Shown: positions 1 to 7,916 of the stretch, piece after piece
Numbering within the stretch: position 1 is the first letter of the stretch
How the letters are laid out: every line of letters starts with the position of its first letter
Source of the DNA: Brachyspira sp949287565
GTDB lineage: Bacteria > Spirochaetota > Brachyspiria > Brachyspirales > Brachyspiraceae
Reading direction: 5' to 3' (one strand)
Assembly (NCBI RefSeq): GCF_036997615.1
Contig: NZ_JAWLQA010000003.1
Length of the DNA stretch: 64,000 nt
The notes under the pieces: generated by a model
What the model was told of the DNA's origin: nothing
The model's database searches: none
What the model saw: the letters and a program-made list of their open reading frames with translations, nothing else
Position numbers and translations under genes: made by a program

Positions 1-25
1 CTTGACAATTTAAAATTTTATAGTA
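1..25 (+). mobile_element. Right end of a promoter-carrying MITE (copy 1, cut by window edge)
   Basis: The first bases match the right terminal repeat of the four complete elements at 11471, 15089, 22270 and 45146. TTGACA lies at 2-7, followed by an A/T block ending in GTA at 25 and then the TA (26-27) expected as target duplication. The rest of the element lies outside the window. The spacer is one base shorter than in the other copies. Confidence 0.6.
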
Positions 26-29
26 TAAA
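2..29 (+). promoter_or_regulatory. Sigma-70 promoter formed by MITE right end
   Basis: TTGACA (2-7), 16-bp spacer, TATAAA (24-29). The -10 box straddles the element end and the TA duplication. Predicted transcription starts near 36, about 40 nt before the methyltransferase ATG at 75. Confidence 0.65.
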
Positions 30-74
30 GAATTAACATAATATTAATTCTATTGAATATCATAAGGAAAATAA

Positions 75-911
75 ATGAAAAAAGGCAAAAAATCTGAAAT
101 AAAAAAATTAAGAGTGAAAAAACATAAAAACCTTTTACTTGTGAAAAGCGACAGCGAAGAAGATATAAAAAAATTAGAAATAATAAGAGATATACTCATA
201 AATGATAATGAAGATCAATCTAAATATGATTTGCATAATTACTTTTTGAATAATAAAGGAGAAGCTATATTCAAACATCTGCCTTTTTTTGATATATACG
301 AAAGACATTTCTCTAAATATAGAGGTAAAGATATTAATATGATGGAAATTGGTGTTGGAAGCGGCGGTGCTGTAAAAATGTGGAGAGAATATTTCAGAAA
401 TAATAACCCTGAAGCAAATGTCAACATATATGCAATAGATAGAAACCCTAAATGCAAACAATTTGAACAGGATAATATAAAAATATTCATAGGCTCCCAA
501 GATGACAGAGAATTTTTAAAAGAAGTAAAAAGCCAAATTCCAAAATTAGATATTTTAATAGATGATGGCGGACATAGAATGAATCAGCAAATAACTACTT
601 TTGAAGAGATGTATGAACATGTAAAAGATGATGGAATTTATTTATGCGAAGATGTTTATACTTCATATTGGCCTAATTTCGGAGGCGGTTATAAAAATCC
701 TAATTCATATATAGAATATACAAAAAATTTAATAGACTCACTTAATGCCTATTGGGCTACTGAAGAAGATGATTTATACCCAAATGCCTTTACAGACAGC
801 ACCTACTCTATTCATTATTATGATGGCATAGTAATAATAGAAAAGAGAAAAAGAGACACTAGATATAATGATATATGTCAGCAGGCTATTATAGGAAAAA
901 CTAAAGAATGA
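75..911 (+). CDS. Class I SAM-dependent methyltransferase
   Basis: The 278-residue protein has a lysine-rich N-terminus and then a Rossmann methyltransferase core. Motif I is EIGVGSGG at about residues 91-98, followed by an acidic YAIDRN strand end and DILIDDGGHR at about 159-168. The DDGGH motif and a following F-x-E-M-Y helix resemble the sugar/macrolide O-methyltransferase group (MycE/ElmMI, cephalosporin hydroxylase-like fold). The substrate cannot be read from the sequence; a surface sugar or a secondary metabolite is plausible. ATAAGGA lies 8 bases before the ATG. The gene stands alone and is apparently driven by the promoter at the MITE end 46 bases upstream. Confidence 0.75.
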   Translation: MKKGKKSEIKKLRVKKHKNLLLVKSDSEEDIKKLEIIRDILINDNEDQSKYDLHNYFLNNKGEAIFKHLPFFDIYERHFSKYRGKDINMMEIGVGSGGAVKMWREYFRNNNPEANVNIYAIDRNPKCKQFEQDNIKIFIGSQDDREFLKEVKSQIPKLDILIDDGGHRMNQQITTFEEMYEHVKDDGIYLCEDVYTSYWPNFGGGYKNPNSYIEYTKNLIDSLNAYWATEEDDLYPNAFTDSTYSIHYYDGIVIIEKRKRDTRYNDICQQAIIGKTKE

Positions 912-971
912 TTAATAGTAAATATGAAATAAATTTTTAAAAGATTATATAAAAAATAAAACTATTAAATT

Positions 972-1307
972 TTATTTTCCTTTTCTTTTTGCTAATATAT
1001 AAGCAAAACTGTCAAAATATTTCATAATGCTTTCATCCGTATTATATTCATTATCCCCAAGCAAATAATCACATAAAACTTCTCTAAGCCTTGTAAATTC
1101 TTTTATACTATGTTTTTTGTATTGGGCTAATATAGTCAAGTCAATAAGCTCTAAAGCTCTATATGCAGCATTTTTAGAATATTCAAAATTATTTTTCTTT
1201 TTAAATTTTATTGCTCTGTAAACTTCACTTCCAATATTAGCCATCTGTTCGGCAAGACTCAAAGTATTCCATTTTCCATTTGCTGAATCTTTATGCATAT
1301 AACTCAT
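972..1307 (-). CDS. Small helical protein paired with DUF5674 gene
   Basis: The start is placed at the ATG at 1307 because AGGTG lies five bases before it. A longer frame from a GTG at 1322 overlaps the upstream gene stop by four bases. The product is 111 residues, all predicted helix, with a conserved-looking N-terminal stretch (SLAEQMANIGSEVYRA) and a central ALELIDLTILAQ. I recall similar small proteins encoded next to DUF5674 genes in unrelated bacteria, but have no assigned function. Tight coupling with the upstream gene suggests the two products act together, possibly as a toxin-antitoxin-like or regulatory pair; this is inference. Confidence 0.6.
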   Translation of the reverse strand: MSYMHKDSANGKWNTLSLAEQMANIGSEVYRAIKFKKKNNFEYSKNAAYRALELIDLTILAQYKKHSIKEFTRLREVLCDYLLGDNEYNTDESIMKYFDSFAYILAKRKGK

Positions 1308-1318
1308 AAACACACCTA

Positions 1319-1660
1319 TCACTTAATTATTAAATTATTTAATATTTCTATTATTTTATTTCTAATATTTTCATCTTCAACATATCTGCTTCTATTATTA
1401 TCAGTAGGTCTTATATTAATTAAAGAATCAAATTCTATAAAATCTTCATCATCTAATTCAGGATAAATATTAATTCCCCATAAATCTTTCTGTAAAGAAC
1501 CATTTTCTATTAGCAAAGACTCCAAATCACTATGAAGCTCAGCATCTAAAGCTAATTCATTTTTTTCTATATCAACAACACCTTTAACCATATCAGTAAA
1601 AAAATTTCCAAGCATATTCTTAATTTCTGAAACTTCAATACTTTCTTTTATAATTATCAT
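1319..1660 (-). CDS. DUF5674 family protein
   Basis: The 113-residue protein has the features of the DUF5674 family: a central MVKGVVDIEKNELALDAELH block, LLIENGSLQKDLWGINIYP, then FDSLINIRPTDNNRSR and a final VEDENIRNKIIEI helix. The function of the family is unknown. It is first in a two-gene unit: its stop overlaps an alternative GTG start of the downstream helical-protein gene, whose likely ATG is 12 bases further on. An ATTAACATAA motif (1690-1699) lies just upstream of the start. Confidence 0.75.
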   Translation of the reverse strand: MIIIKESIEVSEIKNMLGNFFTDMVKGVVDIEKNELALDAELHSDLESLLIENGSLQKDLWGINIYPELDDEDFIEFDSLINIRPTDNNRSRYVEDENIRNKIIEILNNLIIK

Positions 1661-1756
1661 AAAATATTAATACTCCATAAACATATTTAATTAACATAAT
1701 ATTAACGGAAATGTAATTTTTTTATAAAGTAAATTTAATATCATCTATATGTATGT

Positions 1757-1906
1757 ATGAATGTTTTTTATAATTTATATTCCGATAATAAGAATAGTTT
1801 TTATTATTATAAAAATAATAAAAATTTAAATGCTATAATTAAAACTATAAACGAGCAGCTTAAACTAACTAAGGAAGTTGTCAGCTTATTAAAAGCGAGT
1901 TTATAG
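1757..1906 (+). CDS. Possible 49-residue small protein upstream of flgL
   Basis: An ATG at 1757 opens a frame to TAG at 1904-1906. The C-terminal half (KTINEQLKLTKEVVSLLKASL with its preceding residues) looks like an amphipathic helix rather than random translation, while the N-terminal half is tyrosine- and asparagine-rich. There is no good ribosome binding site. A small flagellar chaperone or anti-sigma factor is conceivable from its place before flgL, but I do not recognise it. The same stretch also contains CTATAAAC / GTTTATAG arms that could form a stem, so an RNA explanation competes. Confidence 0.25.
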   Translation: MNVFYNLYSDNKNSFYYYKNNKNLNAIIKTINEQLKLTKEVVSLLKASL

Positions 1907-1907
1907 C

Positions 1908-2063
1908 TAGCAATAATAAAAAAAGTGAGACGAAGCCACCAAGTAGGCACCATACAGGTGGGTGAACATAGCAATAATAAAAATATAAAAAGTGAGCCGA
2001 AGCCAGCAAATAAATTTATTTATTTGCTCATTGTAGGCGTAGGCGAACATAGCAATAATAAAA
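1908..2063 (+). repeat. Tandem repeat of about 61 and 81 bp upstream of flgL
   Basis: The unit starts TAGCAATAATAAAA at 1908, 1969 and 2050. Each full unit contains GTGAGACGAAGCCA or GTGAGCCGAAGCCA and ends GGTGAACA or GGCGAACA. Inside the units are small palindromes: AGCAAATAA / TTATTTGCT in the second, and CCACC...GGTGG in the first. The GAAGCC / TAGGC words recur in the insert at 22360-22440. Confidence 0.7.
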
Positions 2064-2105
2064 AAATAATAAAAGAATTTTAGATTATTACGAAAATGGA
2101 AACGA

Positions 2106-2111
2106 TATAAT
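2106..2111 (+). promoter_or_regulatory. Candidate -10 box for flgL
   Basis: TATAAT preceded by ACGA, 33 bases before the flgL ATG. No convincing -35 box is visible at 16-18 bp. The ACGATATAA stretch loosely recalls a sigma-28 -10 element, so the sigma class is uncertain. Confidence 0.3.
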
Positions 2112-2143
2112 AATCATTTCTATATTAAAACAGGAGATAAAAA

Positions 2144-3397
2144 ATGAGAGTTACTGAACAAGCCCAATTTAATAGAACAGTTAGTACAATAAAAAGAAAC
2201 TATAATGAGATGGAAGCTTCTCAAACTAGATTATCTACTGGTCAAAGGGTGCAGTACCCTCACCAGAATGTTACTTCAACTATTAATTCTATATATTATA
2301 GAACTAGAATGTCTTCAGTAGACAGATATCAAAGCAATATAGTTGATGGTAAAGAAAAATTAAGCGTAGCACATGATTCTATGTCAGCTATCACTCAGGC
2401 TTTGAATAGAGCAAGAGATTTAGCAGTTCAAGGTGCAAACAGCACTTACGGAGCAGATGACAGAGCAAAAATGGCTATGGAAGTAGAAGAAATGATAGAG
2501 AGAATATATGATATATCAAAAACTCAAAGCAAAGGCGAGTATATATTCTCAGGAACAAGTATAAAAACAGCACCTTTCAGAGCATTCTACGGATATGATG
2601 AAAAGGCAGGTCGTTCTATAGTAAAATCTGTTATGTATGAAGGCGATGGAAATGCTCAAAACAGAGAAGTAGAAAATGGACAGCTTATCAATGTAGCCAC
2701 TCCAGGTAATTATGCTTTCTGGGGTACTGATATGGAAATAATATCTACAACAGATGCTTCAACTTATGTTGCTGCTGAAGATCAGGATATTATGATAGAT
2801 GATATGGTTGTAAATATTAAGCAAGGCGATAATATTGAAGCTATAGTTCAAAGAATAAATGATGCTAATGGTAATGTAAGTGCAAGTATAGGAGATTTAA
2901 GAGGCGGAGAAAAAGTTATACAATTAAAAACAGGTTCTCCTCATAAAATACTTTTACAAGATTTAGCAGGCGGTACTGTTTTACAAGATATAGGATTAGT
3001 AAGAGAAGGTGCTGCTAATAATCCAGAAAACAACTATGAACCTAGTGCTTTAGTTACAGGAAAAAGCGTATTTGAAACTCTTATTTATTTAAGAGATGCT
3101 ATGCTTAATGATGATGTAAGAGCTATAGGAAGTGAGGCTTTGGGTTATATAGATAGTTCTTTGGATAATGTTGCTACTGTTCAGGCTAATGCATCTTCTA
3201 AAGTTACAAGACTTGATATGGGTTATGCTAGCTTTGAAGATCAGAAATTAGCTATTGAAGAGGCTTTGGCTAAAAATGAAAATATTGACTATGCTGAAGA
3301 AATTGTTAATTTCAATATGTGGCAATATGCTCATAATGCTTCATTACAAACAGCAGGAAGATTATTAGGCAGAACTCTTATGGATTATTTAAGATAA
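2144..3397 (+). CDS. flgL: Flagellar hook-filament junction protein FlgL
   Basis: The 417-residue FlgL (HAP3) connects the hook to the flagellin filament; in spirochaetes this is the periplasmic flagellum. The N-terminal D0/D1 helices are flagellin-like (MRVTEQAQFNRTVSTIKRN, then EASQTRLSTGQRV), with GEYIFSGT at about 131-138. The C-terminal helix ends NASLQTAGRLLGRTLMDYL. The middle is a variable beta-rich part. CAGGAG lies 9 bases before the ATG. fliW and csrA follow on the same strand, the usual spirochaete and Gram-positive arrangement linking filament assembly to flagellin translation. Confidence 0.92.
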   Translation: MRVTEQAQFNRTVSTIKRNYNEMEASQTRLSTGQRVQYPHQNVTSTINSIYYRTRMSSVDRYQSNIVDGKEKLSVAHDSMSAITQALNRARDLAVQGANSTYGADDRAKMAMEVEEMIERIYDISKTQSKGEYIFSGTSIKTAPFRAFYGYDEKAGRSIVKSVMYEGDGNAQNREVENGQLINVATPGNYAFWGTDMEIISTTDASTYVAAEDQDIMIDDMVVNIKQGDNIEAIVQRINDANGNVSASIGDLRGGEKVIQLKTGSPHKILLQDLAGGTVLQDIGLVREGAANNPENNYEPSALVTGKSVFETLIYLRDAMLNDDVRAIGSEALGYIDSSLDNVATVQANASSKVTRLDMGYASFEDQKLAIEEALAKNENIDYAEEIVNFNMWQYAHNASLQTAGRLLGRTLMDYLR

Positions 3398-3465
3398 TAA
3401 AATAAGATAAAAAATAAAATGCTGACAATATAAAATATTATTAATGTATAAAAGGAAATAATTAT

Positions 3466-3942
3466 ATGCCGGAAATAGAATCTAGGATACTAGGAAAAAT
3501 AGAAGTTTCAGATGATTCATTATATCACTTAAATGGTACTATATTAGCATTTGAGGCTTATGATGAATTTTATCTTGTCAATATGGACGAGGAAGGAACT
3601 TTTAAAATACTTCAATCTAAAGATGATAAAAATGTATGCTTTATACTTATAGATCCATTTTTGATATTCAAAAATTATGAACCTGATGTACATGATGATG
3701 ATATAAAATATTTAGGTATAGAGAATAATGAAGATTTATACCTTCTTACTATTGTCAGCATTCCAAATAGTGATTTTAAATCTATGAGTGCTAATTTAGT
3801 TGCACCTGTAGTTTTTAATATCAAAAATCATAAAGCAAAACAATGTACTGTTTCAGGTGATAAATACACAACAAGACATTCCATTCTTTTAGAAGATAAT
3901 GACTCTTCAGCAAATACCAATACAGAAGAAAGGAGTTCATAA
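3466..3942 (+). CDS. fliW: Flagellar assembly factor FliW
   Basis: The 158-residue FliW is a beta-barrel protein that binds flagellin and antagonises CsrA. Recognisable stretches are SRILGKIEV near the N-terminus, AFEAYDEFYLV, FILIDPFLIF and LLTIVSIPN, then NLVAPVVFNIKNHKAKQ at about 117-133. The C-terminal 25 residues are acidic and serine-rich and probably disordered. AAAGGA precedes the ATG. The stop is two bases before csrA, so the two are almost certainly co-translated. Confidence 0.9.
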   Translation: MPEIESRILGKIEVSDDSLYHLNGTILAFEAYDEFYLVNMDEEGTFKILQSKDDKNVCFILIDPFLIFKNYEPDVHDDDIKYLGIENNEDLYLLTIVSIPNSDFKSMSANLVAPVVFNIKNHKAKQCTVSGDKYTTRHSILLEDNDSSANTNTEERSS

Positions 3943-3944
3943 CA

Positions 3945-4193
3945 ATGCTTGTACTTTCTAGGAAAATCAATCAAAGCATAGTAATAGGAGATAATATAGA
4001 AATAATGCTTGTAGATATACGAGGCGATCAAATCAAACTCGGTATTAATGCTCCTAAAAATGTAAAAATATTCAGAAAAGAAGTTTATGAAGAAATAGAA
4101 AGCCAAAACTTAGAGGCATCGAAAGAGGCTACTGCTGATAAATTGAATATTTTAAGTAATTTTGTTAAAAATAAATTTGGTAAAAAACAATAA
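3945..4193 (+). CDS. csrA: Carbon storage regulator CsrA
   Basis: The 82-residue CsrA is an RNA-binding dimer that blocks translation of target mRNAs with GGA motifs; in the FliW system it represses flagellin. The core MLVLSRKINQSIVIGD and IKLGINAPKNVKIFRKEVYEEI is canonical. The last 25 residues are a lysine-rich extension longer than in E. coli CsrA (61 aa). Its Shine-Dalgarno AAAGGAG sits inside the end of fliW and contains AGGA, so autoregulation is possible. No terminator is obvious downstream. Confidence 0.93.
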   Translation: MLVLSRKINQSIVIGDNIEIMLVDIRGDQIKLGINAPKNVKIFRKEVYEEIESQNLEASKEATADKLNILSNFVKNKFGKKQ

Positions 4194-4277
4194 TAAACAA
4201 TCTTATTTTTTCTTAAAACTATTCTAAAATCTAAATATTAATTATATTTTTTGAAATCAGAATAATAGCTTACCTAA

Positions 4278-5186
4278 TTAGCTTGTAAATGGATTAATTA
4301 AACTTCTATTTTTTATTAAATTAATAGGAGTTAAAATTATATATGATATTAGAAAATTGAATAATGATATTATAGCCGAAAATATCAATAACATATTATA
4401 AGTTTCTAAAATTTTATTAAAAAACTGATTAATAAAAATAGGAATATCAAATCTAAAAAACACTTTCATTATAATGAATAATGTATTTAATATTAATGAT
4501 AAAGCAAATATAACTATAATACCTTTTGAAGCATGAGAAATATCAGCAGGGCTTAATTCCATATGAGAAGCTATTGCTATTGATAAATATAAAAATATCC
4601 AAAAAGTAATATTTTTAAAAGAAGAATACTCTATAACATTTTTTATAATATTGATAAATATATTGTAAGTGTATACAAATATATTTGATATTGTATAGTA
4701 GAATATTGAAAGTATATCCGAATTAAATACTTGTTTATATTTAATAACAGGTATTTCAAATATATTATTCTTTAATTCAGGGGCTAGTAATATAAATAAT
4801 AAATAAACTATCAAAGTTCCAATAATAATCGGCCCTACCCCTATAAAAAAATTTCCCATCTGCTGATACCAGCTTCTTGAATCATAGCTATGAAGAACAT
4901 ATCCTATAGTATCAGATTTTGCATTGAATAATTTTATATCATTAATTTTATGTTTGAATAATAAACAAAATAAGGCATGAGATAGTTCATGTATAGGGGT
5001 TCCTATCCAGCCTGTAATATATACTTCTGTTTTAGAGCCTAATGTTTTAGCAAATATTCTTCTAGTGATAGATGATAGAACATATAAAATAAATCCGAAT
5101 ATTATAATACTACCAAATGATCTAAATAAATCTATTATAGTTTTAGATAGTATAATAACTATAAAATAAAAAAAATCTTTTATCAT
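4278..5186 (-). CDS. M50-like membrane metalloprotease
   Basis: The 302-residue membrane protein has an HExxH zinc motif (HELSH in TPIHELSHALFCLLFK, about residues 67-82) beside an amphipathic region, and a GVGPIIIGTL segment at about 116-125. Several further hydrophobic helices run to the C-terminus. This fits the intramembrane M50 / DUF3267-like peptidases. The distal aspartate typical of M50 (NxxPxxxLDG) is not evident; GPIIIG may occupy the corresponding place, so activity is uncertain. It is convergent with csrA. Confidence 0.6.
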   Translation of the reverse strand: MIKDFFYFIVIILSKTIIDLFRSFGSIIIFGFILYVLSSITRRIFAKTLGSKTEVYITGWIGTPIHELSHALFCLLFKHKINDIKLFNAKSDTIGYVLHSYDSRSWYQQMGNFFIGVGPIIIGTLIVYLLFILLAPELKNNIFEIPVIKYKQVFNSDILSIFYYTISNIFVYTYNIFINIIKNVIEYSSFKNITFWIFLYLSIAIASHMELSPADISHASKGIIVIFALSLILNTLFIIMKVFFRFDIPIFINQFFNKILETYNMLLIFSAIISLFNFLISYIILTPINLIKNRSLINPFTS

Positions 5187-5405
5187 TTTTAATTCCGTAT
5201 GTGAATTTATCGGAAGAAAATACCTTTTAATTTACTTTTTGAATGATATAAAAATATGTATAGAATAGGCACTTGAAAAAATAGTGTTTCTGCTATAAAC
5301 TAGTGTAGCAATTAAATTATATAAAATATATAATTACATTTACAATATTTACATTATTAAATAAAATCTGTTTTGTAATATAACTATAAGACAAGTGGAG
5401 AAAAA

Positions 5406-6488
5406 ATGAAAAAAATAATATTCCTGATGCTGCTAATATTAAATTCTTTTGCTTTTGCTATAGACGATATAGTAGATAAAGATAATATGCATAACTTAAT
5501 AGAAGGAGTTACTTCAACAAGATTTGGATCTGACAGAGTAAGTACAATATACGATTTTGCTCCGCTTATGAATCATAATACACCTTTAAAATTAGGGGTA
5601 TCAATATTAGATTTATCACATATAGTAGATAATAAAACAAATGCTGCCGGAGAAAGAAAGTTAGCATTTTTACCTAAAGGATTTGTAGGGCTAAGCTATG
5701 GTATATTCGGATTTGGATATCAATTTAATTTATATAATGATCTTAGTGAAAAAAATATGCCTGTTGCTCATAGCCATTCATTTTCTTTCGGCTTAGCCAT
5801 GGAGAAATATAGATTTACTTTACCTTTTTCATTTTCTATTGCTGATCAGAAACATTATGGCGGAAAATTATCATTAAGCACAACACCTAAATTTTCTTTT
5901 ATGTTCAGAGGCGGACTATTAGATGAATTTACAATGTCGCTTCATTATGGTATACAGCTTTCAAGTGTTACAAATAATGTAAGCGGTACACAAATAGCCC
6001 CTATGGTAATAGGAGGTTCTTTATATGGAAGTATAATGCTTACAAGGTTCGATAATTATCCTGTACAGATAAGTCTTCCTGTAAAATTGGCTTTCTATTA
6101 TGGCATAGGAGCTAGATGGGCTACTATAGATGCCGGATATGCGGAAGATGCCTTGCTTAATTATCTTTATGATGATGAAGGAGGAAGATCTACTGACAGC
6201 ATGTATTTCTATGTATTATTACCAGCAAAATTTGAGGCTAAATTAGGCGCTATATATACCTATGTAATGCCTAGACTTATGTTTGAAGGTAAAATATATA
6301 AGGTGGATGGTGAATATAATTTGCATTATGGAATTGAGGGAGAAGCTAGGATTACTTTAGTAGAAAATTTCACATTTGGTTTTACAGGATATGCTGAAGG
6401 TCAGGGAATAATGAAAAAAAGTGCTGACTTTAATATATATAATGCATTTGGCGGCGGAATAGATATTTGGGGAATTTGGCGATACTAA
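5406..6488 (+). CDS. Predicted outer-membrane beta-barrel protein
   Basis: The 360-residue protein has a clear signal peptide (MKKIIFLMLLILNSFAFA). The remainder alternates glycine and aromatic residues in amphipathic strands (GLSYGIFGFGYQFNLY, MFRGGLLDEFTMSLHYGIQL) and ends with a terminal aromatic residue (GGGIDIWGIWRY), as expected of an outer-membrane barrel. I cannot link it to a named family; it is not an evident Vsp protein. GTGGAG lies 6 bases before the ATG. A strong terminator follows at 6521. Confidence 0.6.
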   Translation: MKKIIFLMLLILNSFAFAIDDIVDKDNMHNLIEGVTSTRFGSDRVSTIYDFAPLMNHNTPLKLGVSILDLSHIVDNKTNAAGERKLAFLPKGFVGLSYGIFGFGYQFNLYNDLSEKNMPVAHSHSFSFGLAMEKYRFTLPFSFSIADQKHYGGKLSLSTTPKFSFMFRGGLLDEFTMSLHYGIQLSSVTNNVSGTQIAPMVIGGSLYGSIMLTRFDNYPVQISLPVKLAFYYGIGARWATIDAGYAEDALLNYLYDDEGGRSTDSMYFYVLLPAKFEAKLGAIYTYVMPRLMFEGKIYKVDGEYNLHYGIEGEARITLVENFTFGFTGYAEGQGIMKKSADFNIYNAFGGGIDIWGIWRY

Positions 6489-6520
6489 TTATTATAATAA
6501 TAAAACAATGAAAATATATA

Positions 6521-6554
6521 AAGCAATGCATAAACAAAATGCATTGCTTTTTTT
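6521..6554 (+). terminator. Rho-independent terminator
   Basis: Arms AAGCAATGCAT (6521-6531) and ATGCATTGCTT (6539-6549) form a perfect 11-bp stem with a 7-nt loop, followed by a T run. It terminates the outer-membrane protein gene. Confidence 0.85.
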
Positions 6555-6890
6555 ATATATATTTATTGAAAACTTTGTTTATATTTTATTAACTAAGTTT
6601 ACTTAATGTTTTTTTGTTGCTGCCCTATTTCTTAATAACTCTATAATATCAAATTAATCAATTTCTAAATACAAGGCTATTGAACTTATTATTTTATTTA
6701 TTTTTCATGCTACTTCAATATGATTAATAGTACAAAAATATAATACAATAAATAATGCTAAATTAAACCTGTAAAACCTATCAAAAAATTTCTTGCTTTT
6801 ATCATACAAATTGTTATATTATTAATATACGGTTGTGATAATTAATTACAATATAAAGTTAATATATCACATAAAAATCAAGGTTTATTT

Positions 6891-6920
6891 ATGAATGAAG
6901 AAAAAGGAGGTATATTATGA
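6891..6920 (+). CDS. Possible leader peptide of micro-gene copy 1
   Basis: ATG at 6891 encodes MNEEKGGIL and stops at TGA 6918-6920, overlapping the micro-gene ATG (ATGA). Its own GGAGG codons form the ribosome binding site of the next frame. In the second copy the equivalent frame is only MN, so the leader peptide itself may not be functional. Confidence 0.25.
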   Translation: MNEEKGGIL

Positions 6921-7027
6921 CAAAATTATTTAATATTTTAAATAATGAATGTACTTTTCTTAATGATGAAGATTATAGGCTATTAATAAGTGAATATTAT
7001 GAAATAATGAGGAAATATGAAGAATGA
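6917..7027 (+). CDS. Micro-protein of 36 residues, tandem copy 1
   Basis: The frame starts at the ATG at 6917, six bases after a perfect AGGAGG. The product reads MTKLFNILNNECTFLNDEDY followed by RLLISEYYEIMRKYEE. A paralogue with the same pattern (LNNxCxFLxDExYxLLISEY) lies 300 bases downstream. Both share the upstream word AAGGTTTATTTATGAAT and a near-identical terminator, so the duplicated unit is leader plus mini-ORF plus terminator. The function is unknown. The acidic, helix-prone, single-cysteine peptide could be a regulatory or immunity-type micro-protein. Confidence 0.55.
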   Translation: MTKLFNILNNECTFLNDEDYRLLISEYYEIMRKYEE

Positions 7028-7050
7028 ACAATATTATTTGTTTCTCCTTA

Positions 7051-7080
7051 AGCCTGTGCAGTTAATGCATAGGCTTTTTT
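7051..7080 (+). terminator. Terminator of micro-gene copy 1
   Basis: AGCCTGTGCA / TGCATAGGCT stem with one mismatch, then TTTTTT. The stem sequence is the same as in copy 2 (7353). Confidence 0.8.
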
Positions 7081-7223
7081 ATTATTGTATTATTTATATA
7101 TATTAAAAAAGTTATTGCCTTTCTGTATTAATTTCTTATTTTATTAGCATAAATACTTATGATAAACTCAATATATATCATAAAAAATTAAGGTTTATTT
7201 ATGAATTAAAAAGGGAGATTTAA

Positions 7224-7333
7224 ATGAGCAGATTATTAAACAGTTTGAATAATGATTGTATTTTTTAGACGATGAAGAATATAATTTATTAATCAGCGAA
7301 TATAACGACATAATAGAAAATATAGAAGAATAA
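7224..7333 (+). pseudogene. Micro-protein tandem copy 2, frameshifted
   Basis: The ATG at 7224 follows AAGGGAG. The frame runs 14 codons (MSRLLNSLNNDCIF) into TAG within a T run at 7261-7266. With one extra T the frame continues LDDEEYNLLISEYNDIIENIEE to TAA at 7331, matching copy 1 along its length. Either a base has been lost from the homopolymer, or the assembly has an error, or this is a slippage site. Confidence 0.6.
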
Positions 7334-7352
7334 GCTTTATTTTTTCCTATTG

Positions 7353-7382
7353 AGCCTATGCGCTAAGTGCATAGGCTTTTTT
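7353..7382 (+). terminator. Terminator of micro-gene copy 2
   Basis: AGCCTATGC / GCATAGGCT perfect 9-bp stem followed by a T run. Confidence 0.8.
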
Positions 7383-7504
7383 ATTAATAATTAAAAAACG
7401 CATGGTAAATCATTTCTCTTTTTTGTTAATATTAAGATTTTTATTAGATCCATTTATTTCTATTATTTTTATGGCGGTAATATAACAATAAATATAAAAA
7501 CATT

Positions 7505-7713
7505 TTGGGTGGGTGTTATAGTAGTATATTAAAACAAAAAAGAAATTTAAATCAAAAATAACTAATTATATAAAAAATATATAGGGTGGGCATATGTAAT
7601 TAAACTTTAAAGTATTATTTACATTCCCCGCCCTTTAAACCTTGTTGCTTTGTTCTGTAATTATAATTAAAATTGCTTTTATACTTTATTAGAAATTACA
7701 GCACCCGCCCAAG
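7505..7713. repeat. GGGCGGG nested-palindrome element, copy E1
   Basis: Outer arms TTGGGTGGGTG (7505) and CACCCGCCCAAG (to 7713) and inner arms AGGGTGGGCATATGTAATT and TTTACATTCCCCGCCCTT form a nested inverted repeat. The same design recurs at 14897, 16812, 17158, 52020/52262, 54624 and 56903. Confidence 0.7.
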
Positions 7714-7738
7714 TGATTTTTAAATTTAAAATTTATTC

Positions 7739-7817
7739 AACGCACGGTAAATGCATTATCATTTATGATATAAATTGTATAATAATATAATTATATTTAT
7801 GATTTATACTGCGTGCG
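7739..7817. repeat. CGCACG/CGTGCG palindromic element, copy M2
   Basis: ACGCACGGTAAAT (7740) pairs with GCGTGCG (7811-7817) around an A/T-rich centre. It belongs to the same family as the elements at 11395, 14791, 15393, 17052, 52141 and 54862. A lone GCATGGTAAAT half-site lies near 7398. Confidence 0.6.
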
Positions 7818-7853
7818 ATGTGGTTATCTTAGGTAAATAGAACTTAAAGAAGT

Positions 7854-7884
7854 TGACAATAAATAAAAAATATATATACTATAC
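7854..7884 (+). promoter_or_regulatory. Candidate promoter of the DUF4132 gene
   Basis: TTGACA followed about 18 bases later by TACTAT, about 35 bases before the likely ATG at 7917. Confidence 0.45.
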
Positions 7885-7916
7885 ATTAATATAGATTAAT
7901 GATAAGAGGTGAATTT

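Noticed and set aside
174..500. Open frames antisense to the methyltransferase gene (also 239-490)
   Set aside because: Hydrophobic, low-complexity translations opposite a clear coding gene; no ribosome site or family.
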